A stretch of DNA of 29,389 nucleotides from DASTHS01 sp035718085. GTDB taxonomy: Bacteria > Actinomycetota > Acidimicrobiia > Acidimicrobiales > Palsa-688. Below, in pieces: positions 14,866-22,566 of the stretch. Within the stretch, counting starts at the first letter, position 1; each line of letters begins with the position of its first letter. The notes below the pieces were generated by a model. It was not told the origin of the DNA. It searched no databases and saw nothing but the letters and a program-made list of their open reading frames with translations. The position numbers and the translations under genes were made by a program. Location of the stretch: assembly GCA_035718085.1 (NCBI GenBank), contig DASTHS010000316.1, positions 1 to 29,389 of the forward strand, written 5' to 3'.

Positions 14866-16837
14866 CCGCCCCCGCCGGTCGTCGCCTGGCGGCAACCGGC
14901 CCGGTGCGGTCACGGCCACCGCCCTGGCGGTGGCAGCCGCCGAGGTCGGCGTCGTGGTCGCCGTGCTCTCCCGGGGGCCGGCGGGGCGGGCCGACCACGG
15001 CATCGTCGCCGTGGTGGCCTGCGCGCTCTGCTTCGGGCTGGTGGGCATGGCCCCGATGCGCATCGAGCTGAGCGAGCACCGCGTCGAGTGGCTGCTCTCC
15101 GAGGCGGTGCTGGTCGTGGCCCTCGTGCACCTGGCGACGCCGTGGGTGGTGGCGGCCGCCCTCGGCGGGCAGGTGCTCTGCGAGGCGGTGCAACGCAAGC
15201 CGCCGCTCAAGACTGCGGTCAACCTGGCCACGGCGGGAGCGGCCGCCGCCACCGCCTGCGTCGCCTTCTCGGTGCGCCCGGCGGGGAACGGGCCCGGCAC
15301 GTGGGCCGCCGCCCTCCTCGCGGTAGCCGCCTCGTGCACGACCGACGCCCTGGCCGTGACCACCGTGGTGGCGCGAGCCGAGGGCGGCCGCACCGCCCGC
15401 CTGCTGGTGCAGTCGTGGCCGATCTCCCTGGTCACCAGCGGGCTCGCCGGCACGGTCGGCCTGGTGGTGGTGCTGCTGCTCCGGGCCCACCCGCTGGCAC
15501 CGCTCACCCTGGTGCCGCTGGCTGCGTGCAGCTGGGCCAACGCGCGGACCACCTCTCGCCAGCGCGACGAGCACCAGCGGGTGCAGCGCCTCTACGAGGC
15601 CACCGACCGCACCAGCGCCCTGGTCGACGCCCCCTCCGCCCTGCCGGTGCTCGCCGACGAGGCCCGACGCCTGCTGACCGGGACCGTGGCGCTGTGCGCC
15701 GTCCGGGACGGTGACGGCTGGACCGGGGCGTCGGCCGGCGTCGCCGCAGGTGTCCCCCTCGACGTGGCGGGCGTGCTGCTCGCCGCGGCGCGCCGTGCCC
15801 TGCCCGCGGCCGTGCCGCTGCCCGACCAGCTCGTGCCCCTCGCCGGGGGCGCCGACACGCTCCTGGTGGCCCGCTCACCCGAGGGCAGCGGGGTCGACCT
15901 CGTGGTGGGGGTCGCCCGCAGCGGCGCGCCGGGCGCCGGGCTCGGGGCCACCCTGCACGCGTTCGCCTCGCACGGCGCCGTGGTGGTGGCCACCACCCGC
16001 GCCCTCGAGGAGCTGCGCGCGTCCCTCGACGCCCAGGTGCAGGCCAACCGCCGCAAGGACGAGTTCGTGGCGACCATAAGCCACGAGCTGCGCACCCCAC
16101 TGACGGTGATGCTCGGCAGCGCCCAGACGGTGCTGCGCGCCGGCGACCGCCTCGACGGCGCCACCCGTCACGGCCTCCTCGACGCCGCCGTCAGGCAGGG
16201 CCAGCGCCTGCAGGCCCTCATCGAGGACCTGCTGCTCGTCGCGGCCGGGTCGAGCGGCCGGCAGGCCTGCACCGCCGTACCCCTCGGGGTGGCCGGCCTG
16301 CTCGTCGACGTGGTCGACGACGTGCCCGACGACCTGCGCGCCGGTGTCGACGTGGTCGACGCCACCGGCGGCGCCGGCGTGCTGGCCGACCGCGCCCGGG
16401 TGCGCCAGGTGCTGGCCAACCTGGTCGGCAACGCCGGGAAGTACGCCGGCGGCAGCCGCATCACGGTCGAAGCGCGCGCCGCGGGCGACCGGGTGACCAT
16501 CGCGGTCGTCGACCACGGACCGGGCATCGCCGCCGGCGACCGCGACCGGGCGTTCGAGCGCTTCGTGCAGCTCGACCAGTCGTCGACCCGCACCCACAGC
16601 GGCACGGGCCTCGGCCTGCACCTCTCCCGGGAGCTGGCCACCCAGATGAGCGGCACGCTCACCCTCGTCGAGACGCCCGGTGGAGGCTGCACCTTCGAGC
16701 TGGGGCTGCCACGCTGCGACCCTCCGCCGACCGATGAGGTACCCGCTGCCGCCGACGACGACGACTTCGGGCTGGCGCGCCCGGCCCTTTCCGGGGGCGC
16801 CACCCCCGCCTGGAGCGGGTCGGCGCCTCGCTCCTAG
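14852..16837 (+). CDS. Membrane sensor histidine kinase (orphan)
   Basis: A 661-residue kinase. Residues 20-235 form a polytopic membrane domain of about six spans. A cytoplasmic GAF-like region (about 240-385) and a short coiled coil follow, then HisKA with ISHELRTPL (H411 phosphorylated) and HATPase_c with NLVGNAGKYA, DHGPGI and GTGLGLHLS. No response regulator is encoded nearby. The ATG at 14852 lies inside the last repeat of the protease gene, with GGAG just upstream, so the two are translationally coupled. A plausible reading is that kinase and secreted protease act in one pathway (inference). Its stop codon shares CTAG with the convergent mpa stop. Confidence 0.93.
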   Translation: MPGADRPRRSSPGGNRPGAVTATALAVAAAEVGVVVAVLSRGPAGRADHGIVAVVACALCFGLVGMAPMRIELSEHRVEWLLSEAVLVVALVHLATPWVVAAALGGQVLCEAVQRKPPLKTAVNLATAGAAAATACVAFSVRPAGNGPGTWAAALLAVAASCTTDALAVTTVVARAEGGRTARLLVQSWPISLVTSGLAGTVGLVVVLLLRAHPLAPLTLVPLAACSWANARTTSRQRDEHQRVQRLYEATDRTSALVDAPSALPVLADEARRLLTGTVALCAVRDGDGWTGASAGVAAGVPLDVAGVLLAAARRALPAAVPLPDQLVPLAGGADTLLVARSPEGSGVDLVVGVARSGAPGAGLGATLHAFASHGAVVVATTRALEELRASLDAQVQANRRKDEFVATISHELRTPLTVMLGSAQTVLRAGDRLDGATRHGLLDAAVRQGQRLQALIEDLLLVAAGSSGRQACTAVPLGVAGLLVDVVDDVPDDLRAGVDVVDATGGAGVLADRARVRQVLANLVGNAGKYAGGSRITVEARAAGDRVTIAVVDHGPGIAAGDRDRAFERFVQLDQSSTRTHSGTGLGLHLSRELATQMSGTLTLVETPGGGCTFELGLPRCDPPPTDEVPAAADDDDFGLARPALSGGATPAWSGSAPRS

Positions 16838-18606
16838 AGGTACTGGCCGGTGGCCACCCGCTCGATCGAGCGGCCGCCCTTGGTCTCGTCGCCCTGGTTG
16901 GAGATGGTGCGGATGTAGACGATCCGCTCGCCCTTCTTGCCGGAGATCTTCGCCCAGTCGTCGGGGTTGGTGGTGTTCGGCAGGTCTTCGTGCTCCTTGT
17001 ACTCCTGGGTGATGGAGTCGAGCATGTCCTGGGTGCGGATGCCCCGGCCCGTGCCGGCGATGGCCCGCTTGATGGCCAGCTTCTTGGCCCGCCGCACGAT
17101 GTTCTCGATCATGGCCCCGGACGCGAAGTCCTTGAAGTACATGATCTCCTTGTCACCGTTCTGGTAGGTGACCTCGAGGAACTCGTTGTCCTCGTCGGTG
17201 CGGTACATCTCCTCGACGGTGCGCTCGATCATGGCCTGCACGGCCTTGGCCGGGTCGCCGCCACCGAGCGAGCGCACCTCGTCGGCGTCGAGGGGCAGGT
17301 CGGGCGTGAGGTAGCGGGCGAAGATCTGGGCGGCGGCGGCCTCGTCGGGCCGCTCGACCTTGATCTTCACGTCGAGGCGGCCGGGGCGGAGGATGGCCGG
17401 GTCGATGAGGTCTTCCCGGTTCGACGCACCGATGACGATGACGTTCTTCAGGGTCTCGACGCCGTCGATCTCGGCGAGCAGCTGGGGCACGATCGTCGAC
17501 TCCATGTCGGAGCTGATGCCGGTGCCGCGGGTGCGGAACAGCGAGTCCATCTCGTCGAAGAAGACGATGACCGGCATCCCCTCCTCGCTCTTCTCCCGTG
17601 CCCGCTGGAACACCAGCCTGATCTGCCGCTCGGTCTCGCCGACGTACTTGTTCAGCAGCTCAGGGCCCTTGATGTTGAGGAAGTAGCTCTTCGCGTTGGC
17701 GTCCCCCGACACCTGGGCCACCTTCTTGGCCAGCGAGTTGGCCACCGCCTTCGCGATCAGCGTCTTGCCGCACCCCGGCGGCCCGTAGAGCAAGATGCCC
17801 TTGGGCGCAGGCAGGCGGTGCTCGACGAACAGCTCCCGGTGCAGGAACGGCAGCTCGACGGCGTCGGTGATCGTCTCGATCTGGGTGTCGAGGCCGCCGA
17901 CGTCCTCGTAGGAGATGTCGGGAACCTCCTCCAGCACGAGCTCCTCGACCTCGGGACGGGGCAGCTTCTCGAGCAGCAGGCCGGTGCGGCTGTCCATCAA
18001 CAGGCTGTCGCCGGCGCGCAGGCGCACCGAGCGCAGGGCCTCGACCATCTCGACGACCCGCTCCTCGTCGGCGCGCCCGACGATGATCGCCCTGGTGCCG
18101 TCCTCGAGCAGCTCCTTGAGCGTGACGACCTCGCCGGCCACCTCGGGCGAACGGGCCAGCACCACGTTGAGCGACTCGTTGAGCACCACCTCCTGGCCGC
18201 GGACGAGGGCGTCGGCGGCGTCGTTGGTGAGCTCGGGGTGCAGGGCGACGCGCATCTTGCGGCCCCCGGAGAACACGTCGACGGTGCCGTCGTCGTTGTG
18301 GCCGAGGAACGTGCCGTACGCCGACGGCGGCTGGGTGAGCTTGTCGACCTCCTCGCGCAGGGCGGCGATGTGCTCACGCGCCTCTCGGAGGGTGAAGGTG
18401 AGGCGCTCGTTCTGGTTGATCGCCTGCTGCAGCTGCCCCTTGGTCTCGAGCAGCTTCTCTTCGAGGGTGCGCACGCGCCGGGGGGCCTCCTGCACGCGGC
18501 GGCGCAGCATGGCGACCTCGTCTTCGAGCGATCGGGCCTGCTCGGTGAGCTCTGCCACCTCGCGCTCGTAGCTGGCGATGCGGGCGTCGTTCCCTGCGTC
18601 GGCCAC
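16834..18606 (-). CDS. mpa: Proteasome-associated AAA+ ATPase Mpa/ARC
   Basis: Hexameric ATPase that recognises Pup, unfolds tagged proteins and feeds them into the 20S proteasome; 590 residues. It has an N-terminal coiled coil (about 10-85) that binds Pup, tandem OB domains (about 90-240) and an AAA domain with Walker A GPPGCGKT (K281), Walker B FFDEMD (D351, E352) and a sensor/arginine-finger region RPGRLDVKIKVERP. It ends in GQYL, carrying the penultimate Tyr needed to dock to PrcA. The GTG at 18604-18606 has GGAGG eight bases upstream and is chosen over upstream starts, which give only low-complexity sequence. It is separated from dop by three genes on the opposite strand. Confidence 0.97.
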   Translation of the reverse strand: MADAGNDARIASYEREVAELTEQARSLEDEVAMLRRRVQEAPRRVRTLEEKLLETKGQLQQAINQNERLTFTLREAREHIAALREEVDKLTQPPSAYGTFLGHNDDGTVDVFSGGRKMRVALHPELTNDAADALVRGQEVVLNESLNVVLARSPEVAGEVVTLKELLEDGTRAIIVGRADEERVVEMVEALRSVRLRAGDSLLMDSRTGLLLEKLPRPEVEELVLEEVPDISYEDVGGLDTQIETITDAVELPFLHRELFVEHRLPAPKGILLYGPPGCGKTLIAKAVANSLAKKVAQVSGDANAKSYFLNIKGPELLNKYVGETERQIRLVFQRAREKSEEGMPVIVFFDEMDSLFRTRGTGISSDMESTIVPQLLAEIDGVETLKNVIVIGASNREDLIDPAILRPGRLDVKIKVERPDEAAAAQIFARYLTPDLPLDADEVRSLGGGDPAKAVQAMIERTVEEMYRTDEDNEFLEVTYQNGDKEIMYFKDFASGAMIENIVRRAKKLAIKRAIAGTGRGIRTQDMLDSITQEYKEHEDLPNTTNPDDWAKISGKKGERIVYIRTISNQGDETKGGRSIERVATGQYL

Positions 18607-18818
18607 CCTGACCACCTCCTGGCTCTGCGCACCGTGCGCCTCGGGAATGGTGGACAGTACCCCGGCGCCCCGACCTTCCCGGAGCACCGCGGCGGCGGCC
18701 GGGCCCCCGCCGCGTGGCTGGGTCGATCCGGGGTGATCCGCTACCTTGGGTGGAGTGCGTGCCGGCGTGCACCACATACCGACCTGCCCCCCCGGGCAAC
18801 GAACGAGCGAAGGCACCC
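18607..18818. promoter_or_regulatory. Divergent promoter region between mpa and the ferredoxin gene
   Basis: A 212-base gap with two outward-facing genes. For the ferredoxin gene, TACCTT at 18742-18747 fits a TANNNT -10, which would give a leader of about 65 bases with GAAGG before the ATG. For mpa, TACTGT (minus strand, 18654-18659) fits, with a leader of about 40 bases containing GGAGG. Neither has a clear -35, so both are tentative. Confidence 0.3.
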
Positions 18819-19052
18819 ATGAAGGTCTGGATCGATCAGGATCTCTGCACTGGCGACGGGCTCTGCGAGGAGATCGCCCCGGCCGTGTTCACCCTCCTCG
18901 ACGACGGGCTGTCGTACGTGAAGGAAGGCGACAAGGTCTTCGACAACCCCGGCGGCCACGACGGCCTCGCCGTGGTGCCCGACGGCATGGAGGACGCCAC
19001 CAAGGAGGCGGCCGAGGAGTGCCCCGGGGAATGCATCTTCATCGAGGACTGA
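18819..19052 (+). CDS. Small ferredoxin (single Fe-S cluster)
   Basis: A 77-residue acidic electron carrier. Cluster ligands: C10 and C16 in CTGDGLC and C68 in the CPGEC motif; C72 is a further Cys. The spacing fits the one-cluster 3Fe-4S ferredoxins that serve cytochromes P450 and related enzymes. D13 occupies the position of the fourth ligand of 4Fe-4S ferredoxins, so a 4Fe-4S cluster with one Asp ligand is possible. About 12 extra residues lie between C16 and C68 compared with common members. It is monocistronic, with no P450 or reductase gene in view, so the partner is unknown. GAAGG lies six bases before the ATG. Confidence 0.92.
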   Translation: MKVWIDQDLCTGDGLCEEIAPAVFTLLDDGLSYVKEGDKVFDNPGGHDGLAVVPDGMEDATKEAAEECPGECIFIED

Positions 19053-19071
19053 GCACGCTGCTCCGAAGGGG

Positions 19072-19113
19072 CGGCTGACGCCTGGGGCAGCCCCCGCCCC
19101 GGGCGGTCAGCCG
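19072..19113. terminator. Long stem-loop between the ferredoxin and MarP-like genes
   Basis: CGGCTGAC (19072-19079) pairs with GTCAGCCG (19106-19113). Inside it, GCCTGGGGC (19080-19088) pairs with GCCCCGGGC (19096-19104) through one G-U pair, giving 17 pairs, one bulged base (19105) and a seven-base loop. It covers the stop codon of the minus-strand protease gene and follows the ferredoxin stop by 19 bases. It has no T-tract. A bidirectional terminator is the likely role. Confidence 0.6.
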
Positions 19114-20294
19114 GCCAGGCAGGCTTCGGTGCTGACCGCTCCGGAGCGGGGCTCGGCGAGCACCGCCTTGAGCTCGGACGACGACAGGGCGTAGCTGGTG
19201 CCGGGGCGGTCGGGTGCGATGGCGAACGCCACGCCGACCACAGTGCCCCCGCCGGTGACCAGGGCTCCCCCCGAGTCGCCGGGCATCAGGTCTGACGCGA
19301 GCACGAACACGTCGCGGCGGGTGCTGTGCGTGGCGTAGAGGTCCTGGCCGACGGCGGTGACCTCCTGGGCGATCTGGGCGGGGACGACCGCCAGGGCCTG
19401 CTGACCGCCGGGATGGCCGAAGACGGCCCCCACCTGGCCGCTGGCGCCGACCCCGACCGGCAGCGGGGCCTCCGGGTCGTCGGGCACCGAGAGCAGGGCC
19501 AGGTCGCGGTTGGGGTCGTAGAGCACGACCGTGGCGGCCAGCGACGAGGTGCCGCCGTTGGGCAGGTTGAGCACCACGCGGGTCGAGCCGTTGGGCTCGC
19601 CGGCGACGACGTGGGCGTTGGTGACGACCAGGTCGTGGGCGACGGTGAAGCCGCTGCCGTCCTGGATCTGGTTGCAGGCCTCGCCCGTCACCTTGACCGT
19701 CGAGGCCGACACCTGTGCCACCACCGCCGGGGCCAGGGGGACGGTGGCGGGCGGCGGCCCGGTGTCCTCGGCCGGGTGCAACCCGTTGAACACCAGCGGT
19801 CCGGTGGCCCGCGAGACGGTGGTGCGGAGCGCCTCGACGGTGTTGGGGGGCCGGGGCAGGTCGTTGGCGACGAAGCGGCTGATCTTCGAGCCGAGGGCGG
19901 CGCGCGACACCGCCCCGGCCGACGAGCCGAGCGTGGGCAGCATGAGCCAGAGCACCGCCAGCACGCCGAGCACGCCGACGACGGCGCCGACCAGGCGGTC
20001 GACGACGCGCAGTGGCCCGAGCGGCAGGGCGTCCGACAGGCTCGACCCGATGGCCAGCCCGGCGGCCAGGCCGACGAGGCCCGGCCCGATGAGCACGGCG
20101 GCGACCACCAGCAGCGCCACCGGGGCGCTCGACGAGCGCGTGTGGGGGGCGACGACGTGCACGAGCTTCACGCCGACGAACACCCCGAGGCCGAGGCCGG
20201 CCCACGACAGCACCCTGGCGACGAACCCGACCCGGAACCCGCCGATGGCCGCCGCCACCATGACCACGACGATGACGAGGTCGAAGCGGTTCAC
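19107..20294 (-). CDS. MarP-like membrane serine protease (CvpA + trypsin-like domains)
   Basis: A 395-residue protein with a CvpA-like N-terminus of four membrane spans (about 1-150) followed by an extracytoplasmic chymotrypsin-fold protease. The catalytic triad is H228 in VVTNAHVV, D264 in NRDLALL and S341 in MPGDSGGALV. This architecture matches M. tuberculosis MarP (Rv3671c), which protects cells against acid and oxidative stress by cleaving a peptidoglycan hydrolase; that role is transferred from the family. Cysteines C204-like (EACNQ) and ACLAG near the end may form the structural disulfide. The GTG start at 20292-20294 overlaps the trmI stop by four bases. Confidence 0.93.
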   Translation of the reverse strand: MNRFDLVIVVVMVAAAIGGFRVGFVARVLSWAGLGLGVFVGVKLVHVVAPHTRSSSAPVALLVVAAVLIGPGLVGLAAGLAIGSSLSDALPLGPLRVVDRLVGAVVGVLGVLAVLWLMLPTLGSSAGAVSRAALGSKISRFVANDLPRPPNTVEALRTTVSRATGPLVFNGLHPAEDTGPPPATVPLAPAVVAQVSASTVKVTGEACNQIQDGSGFTVAHDLVVTNAHVVAGEPNGSTRVVLNLPNGGTSSLAATVVLYDPNRDLALLSVPDDPEAPLPVGVGASGQVGAVFGHPGGQQALAVVPAQIAQEVTAVGQDLYATHSTRRDVFVLASDLMPGDSGGALVTGGGTVVGVAFAIAPDRPGTSYALSSSELKAVLAEPRSGAVSTEACLAG

Positions 20295-21124
20295 CGGCCG
20301 CCATCCTCGCGGAGCGGGGCGGTGCCGCCCAGGTCGGTCGGTTCCGCGCCGGGCGGCACCAGCAGGCGGGCGGCGGTGAGGAACCCGGTGTGGGCCACCA
20401 TGCGGTGGTCGGGGCGCACCGACGGGCCCTCGATGTGCCAGCCTCGCTGGAGCACCTCGACGGTCTGGGCCAGCCCGAACCCGTGCTCCTCGAGGGCGGC
20501 GCGCAGGGTGACGACCTGGATGATGGTCGGCAGGTAGGCGACGAAGATGCCGCCGGGTCGCAGCGCCCGGCGGGCGTGCGGGGCCACCTGCCACGGTTCG
20601 GGCAGGTCGAGCACCACCCGATCGAGGCCGTCGACGCCGATGCCCTGGTAGCTGTCGCGGATCTCGACGTGGTAGCGCTCGAGGGCCGCGTCACCGAGGA
20701 AGGCGGTGACGTTCGCCGTGGCGCGGGCGGCGAAGTCGTCGCGCAGCTCGTAGCCGGTGATGTCGGCGCCGGCGCGCAGCAACGCCATCGACAGGGCCCC
20801 CGACCCGAGGCCCGATTCGAAGACGCGGGCGCCGGGGAACACGTCGGCGAGCATGAGCAGCGGGCCGATGTCCTTCGGGTAGATCACCTGGGCCCCGCGG
20901 GGCATCTTCAGCACCACTTCGGCCAGGGTGGGGCGCACCGCGGTGTAGCGGACCCCGCGCGCCGAGCGGGCCACGGCGCCTTCCTCGCTGCCGATCAGCT
21001 GGGCGTGGGGGACGGGGCCCGACTGGGTGTGGAACTCGCCGCCCTCCGCGAGGGTGATGAGGTAGCGACGGCCTTTGGTGTCGAGCAGGAGCACCCGCTC
21101 GCCGGCCCGGAGTGGACGGCTCAC
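20291..21124 (-). CDS. trmI: tRNA (adenine-58-N1)-methyltransferase TrmI
   Basis: S-adenosylmethionine-dependent enzyme making m1A58 in the T-loop of tRNAs, acting as a homotetramer; 277 residues. It has a small N-terminal beta domain (RAGERVLLLDTKGRRYLITL), the motif YPKDIGPLLMLADVFPG, the SAM-binding motif VFESGLGSGALSMALLRAGADITGYE, and a later DLPEPW motif (motif IV). It starts at GTG 21122-21124 with no clear ribosome-binding site, ten bases after the preceding small gene. In M. tuberculosis the homologue Rv2118c is also near mpa, supporting conserved synteny. Confidence 0.97.
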   Translation of the reverse strand: MSRPLRAGERVLLLDTKGRRYLITLAEGGEFHTQSGPVPHAQLIGSEEGAVARSARGVRYTAVRPTLAEVVLKMPRGAQVIYPKDIGPLLMLADVFPGARVFESGLGSGALSMALLRAGADITGYELRDDFAARATANVTAFLGDAALERYHVEIRDSYQGIGVDGLDRVVLDLPEPWQVAPHARRALRPGGIFVAYLPTIIQVVTLRAALEEHGFGLAQTVEVLQRGWHIEGPSVRPDHRMVAHTGFLTAARLLVPPGAEPTDLGGTAPLREDGGR

Positions 21125-21134
21125 GTCGGGCCGG

Positions 21135-21350
21135 TCAGGGTCGCGGCAGGTGGGTGACCGTGAACGACTCGCCTGGGGCGATCTTCTCGGAGAACACCAC
21201 GTCGACGTCGCGTCCCAGGGCGCGGCCGGCCAGGTGGCTCACCAGTGCGATGCCGCCGACCACGATCCAGCTCCGCTGCCCGTCGAGCACGCCGCGCGAC
21301 CAGCCCTGGCGCATGCCGTAGCGCACGGCGGCGCGCAGCAGCCGCTTCAC
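21135..21350 (-). CDS. Small conserved-looking protein (71 aa), unrecognised
   Basis: I do not recognise this family. It has a basic, amphipathic N-terminus (MKRLLRAAVRYGMRQGWSRG), one hydrophobic segment (WIVVGGIALVSHLAG) and a polar C-terminal strand (APGESFTVTHLP). Its GTG start overlaps the stop of the preceding 74-residue gene by four bases. Operon position and overlap support expression; the function is unknown, possibly membrane-associated. Confidence 0.65.
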   Translation of the reverse strand: MKRLLRAAVRYGMRQGWSRGVLDGQRSWIVVGGIALVSHLAGRALGRDVDVVFSEKIAPGESFTVTHLPRP

Positions 21351-21571
21351 AGGCGTCGGACCTCGACCCAGGTGCTCGTGCGCCTACCCCGCCGCCGCCC
21401 GAGCCAGAAGCTCACCACCACGAGGGCGACGGCGCCGCCGACGGCCACGTAGGTGAGGATGGGGCGCACCCGGTCGGTGGTGTCGGTGACGTCGCCCCGC
21501 AGCTCCTCGAGCTTGGCCTGGATGTCGCTGCGTTCGATGCGGCCACCGGGGCCGCTGCCCTCGACGGTCAC
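21347..21571 (-). CDS. Small membrane-anchored protein (74 aa), DUF3618-like layout
   Basis: A polar N-terminal helix (RSDIQAKLEELRGDVTDTTDRVRPIL) is followed by one membrane span (about 38-57) and a strongly basic tail (LGRRRGRRTS). The layout recalls DUF3618-type actinobacterial proteins but the match is weak. It overlaps both neighbours by four bases (GTGA at each end), so the three small genes are likely translated as a coupled set. The function is unknown. Confidence 0.7.
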   Translation of the reverse strand: MTVEGSGPGGRIERSDIQAKLEELRGDVTDTTDRVRPILTYVAVGGAVALVVVSFWLGRRRGRRTSTWVEVRRL

Positions 21572-21888
21572 TTGCGCCGCGCGATCCCGCTGATGGCGAA
21601 GCCGGCCACGAGCAGCGCGAACAGGGCGGCGCCGAGGTAGGGCACCCAGGAGAGGTCGCCGGTCAGGTGGGGTGCCGCTTCGGTCTGCACGGCCCGGAGC
21701 ACGGCGATGGCACCGACCGCCGTGCCGACGGCGAGGAGCAGCGCGCCCGCCACCCCGAAGACCACGTAGGTCTTCAGGGCCTTGAGGGGCTCGAGCGTCT
21801 CCTGCTTCGCATAGGCGACGAGGAGGTCTTTCAGCTCGGCGGCTCCGGCCGCGACCGAGCGGTCGTCGGTCGTTCTGGTCACTGGCAC
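21568..21888 (-). CDS. Phage-holin-superfamily-like membrane protein (PF07332 type)
   Basis: A 106-residue protein with a polar N-terminus containing AAELKDLLVAYAKQETLEPLKALKTYVVFGVAGALLLAVG, the signature of the actinobacterial housekeeping proteins grouped with putative holins (Phage_holin_3_6), and a second span at about 82-101. Despite the name there is no phage context here. The GTG start at 21886-21888 has GGGAG about five bases upstream. In this group an association with the cell envelope is expected, but no tested role is known to me. Confidence 0.75.
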   Translation of the reverse strand: MPVTRTTDDRSVAAGAAELKDLLVAYAKQETLEPLKALKTYVVFGVAGALLLAVGTAVGAIAVLRAVQTEAAPHLTGDLSWVPYLGAALFALLVAGFAISGIARRK

Positions 21889-21927
21889 GGGCGCTCCCGG
21901 TGGCGGCTCGGTGGGTCGGGGGGCTTC

Positions 21928-22566
21928 TTACCCACCCGACAGCCGCAAGGCAAGCACCTCTGCCACCTCGTCGGTGCGCTCGACGAGCATGTCGAGTCGC
22001 GTGGCCACGTCGGGAGCGGCCAGGAGCTGCTGGCGATCATAGGGGCCGATGGGTGCCAACGCCGCGCATTGCCAGGCGGCGACGGTGGGGTCGGCGGCGA
22101 GGGTGAAGGTGCGCTCGGCGTCGTCGTCGTCGAGCTCGGCCGCCAACCCGAGGGCCCGGCGCAGCGCGCCCTCAGCGTCGCGCAACCTGGGCGTGTCGGC
22201 GTCGTGCCACGGCGGCTCGGCGACGTCGTCGACCAGTGCCACCGGGTACGGGTCGTCGGGCAGCCACTCGACCACCCGGAACCGGGTCGTGCCCACCGCG
22301 GCGAGCACCCACCGGCCGTCTGGCAGCTGCTCGGCGTCGAGCAGGCGGGCAACGGTGCCCACCTCGGCGCGCGCGTCGCCGCCGCCGACCTCACTCCCCC
22401 GCTCGATGAGGGTCACCCCGAACTCGGGGTCCAGCAGGGGCGGCCCGTCGCCGCCGCCGGTCAGGTCGAGCATGAGCGCCCGGTACCGGGGCTCGAACAC
22501 GTGGAGCGGCAGGACCGCGGTCGGCACGAGGACGGTGCCGAGGGGGAACATCGGCAGGCGTCTCAC
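21928..22566 (-). CDS. LON peptidase substrate-binding-domain protein
   Basis: A 212-residue stand-alone LON N-terminal domain, without the AAA or protease domains of Lon. It starts with RLPMFPLGTVLVPTAVLPLHVFEPRYRALM, followed by FGVTLIERGSEVGG and VGTVARLLDAEQLPDGRWVLAAVGTTRFRV, all typical of the family. The C-terminal part is helical and acidic. Such proteins are common in actinobacteria; substrate recognition is assumed but unproven. The GTG start at 22564-22566 overlaps the carboxypeptidase stop by four bases. Confidence 0.93.
   Translation of the reverse strand: MRRLPMFPLGTVLVPTAVLPLHVFEPRYRALMLDLTGGGDGPPLLDPEFGVTLIERGSEVGGGDARAEVGTVARLLDAEQLPDGRWVLAAVGTTRFRVVEWLPDDPYPVALVDDVAEPPWHDADTPRLRDAEGALRRALGLAAELDDDDAERTFTLAADPTVAAWQCAALAPIGPYDRQQLLAAPDVATRLDMLVERTDEVAEVLALRLSGG

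Noticed and set aside
12160..15552. 1130-residue open frame on the minus strand, plus a 456-residue one at 14204-15574
   Set aside because: Antisense to the LLM enzyme, subtilase and kinase. Composition is low-complexity and the apparent repeats mirror the W-x4 repeat on the other strand.
16834..18816. Longer Mpa starting upstream of 18606
   Set aside because: The added residues are Gly/Pro/Arg low-complexity sequence; GGAGG eight bases before the GTG at 18606 and the family N-terminus support the shorter form.
21568..21888. Prophage remnant, because of the holin-like protein
   Set aside because: This holin-superfamily protein is common in actinobacterial chromosomes, and there are no other phage genes nearby.
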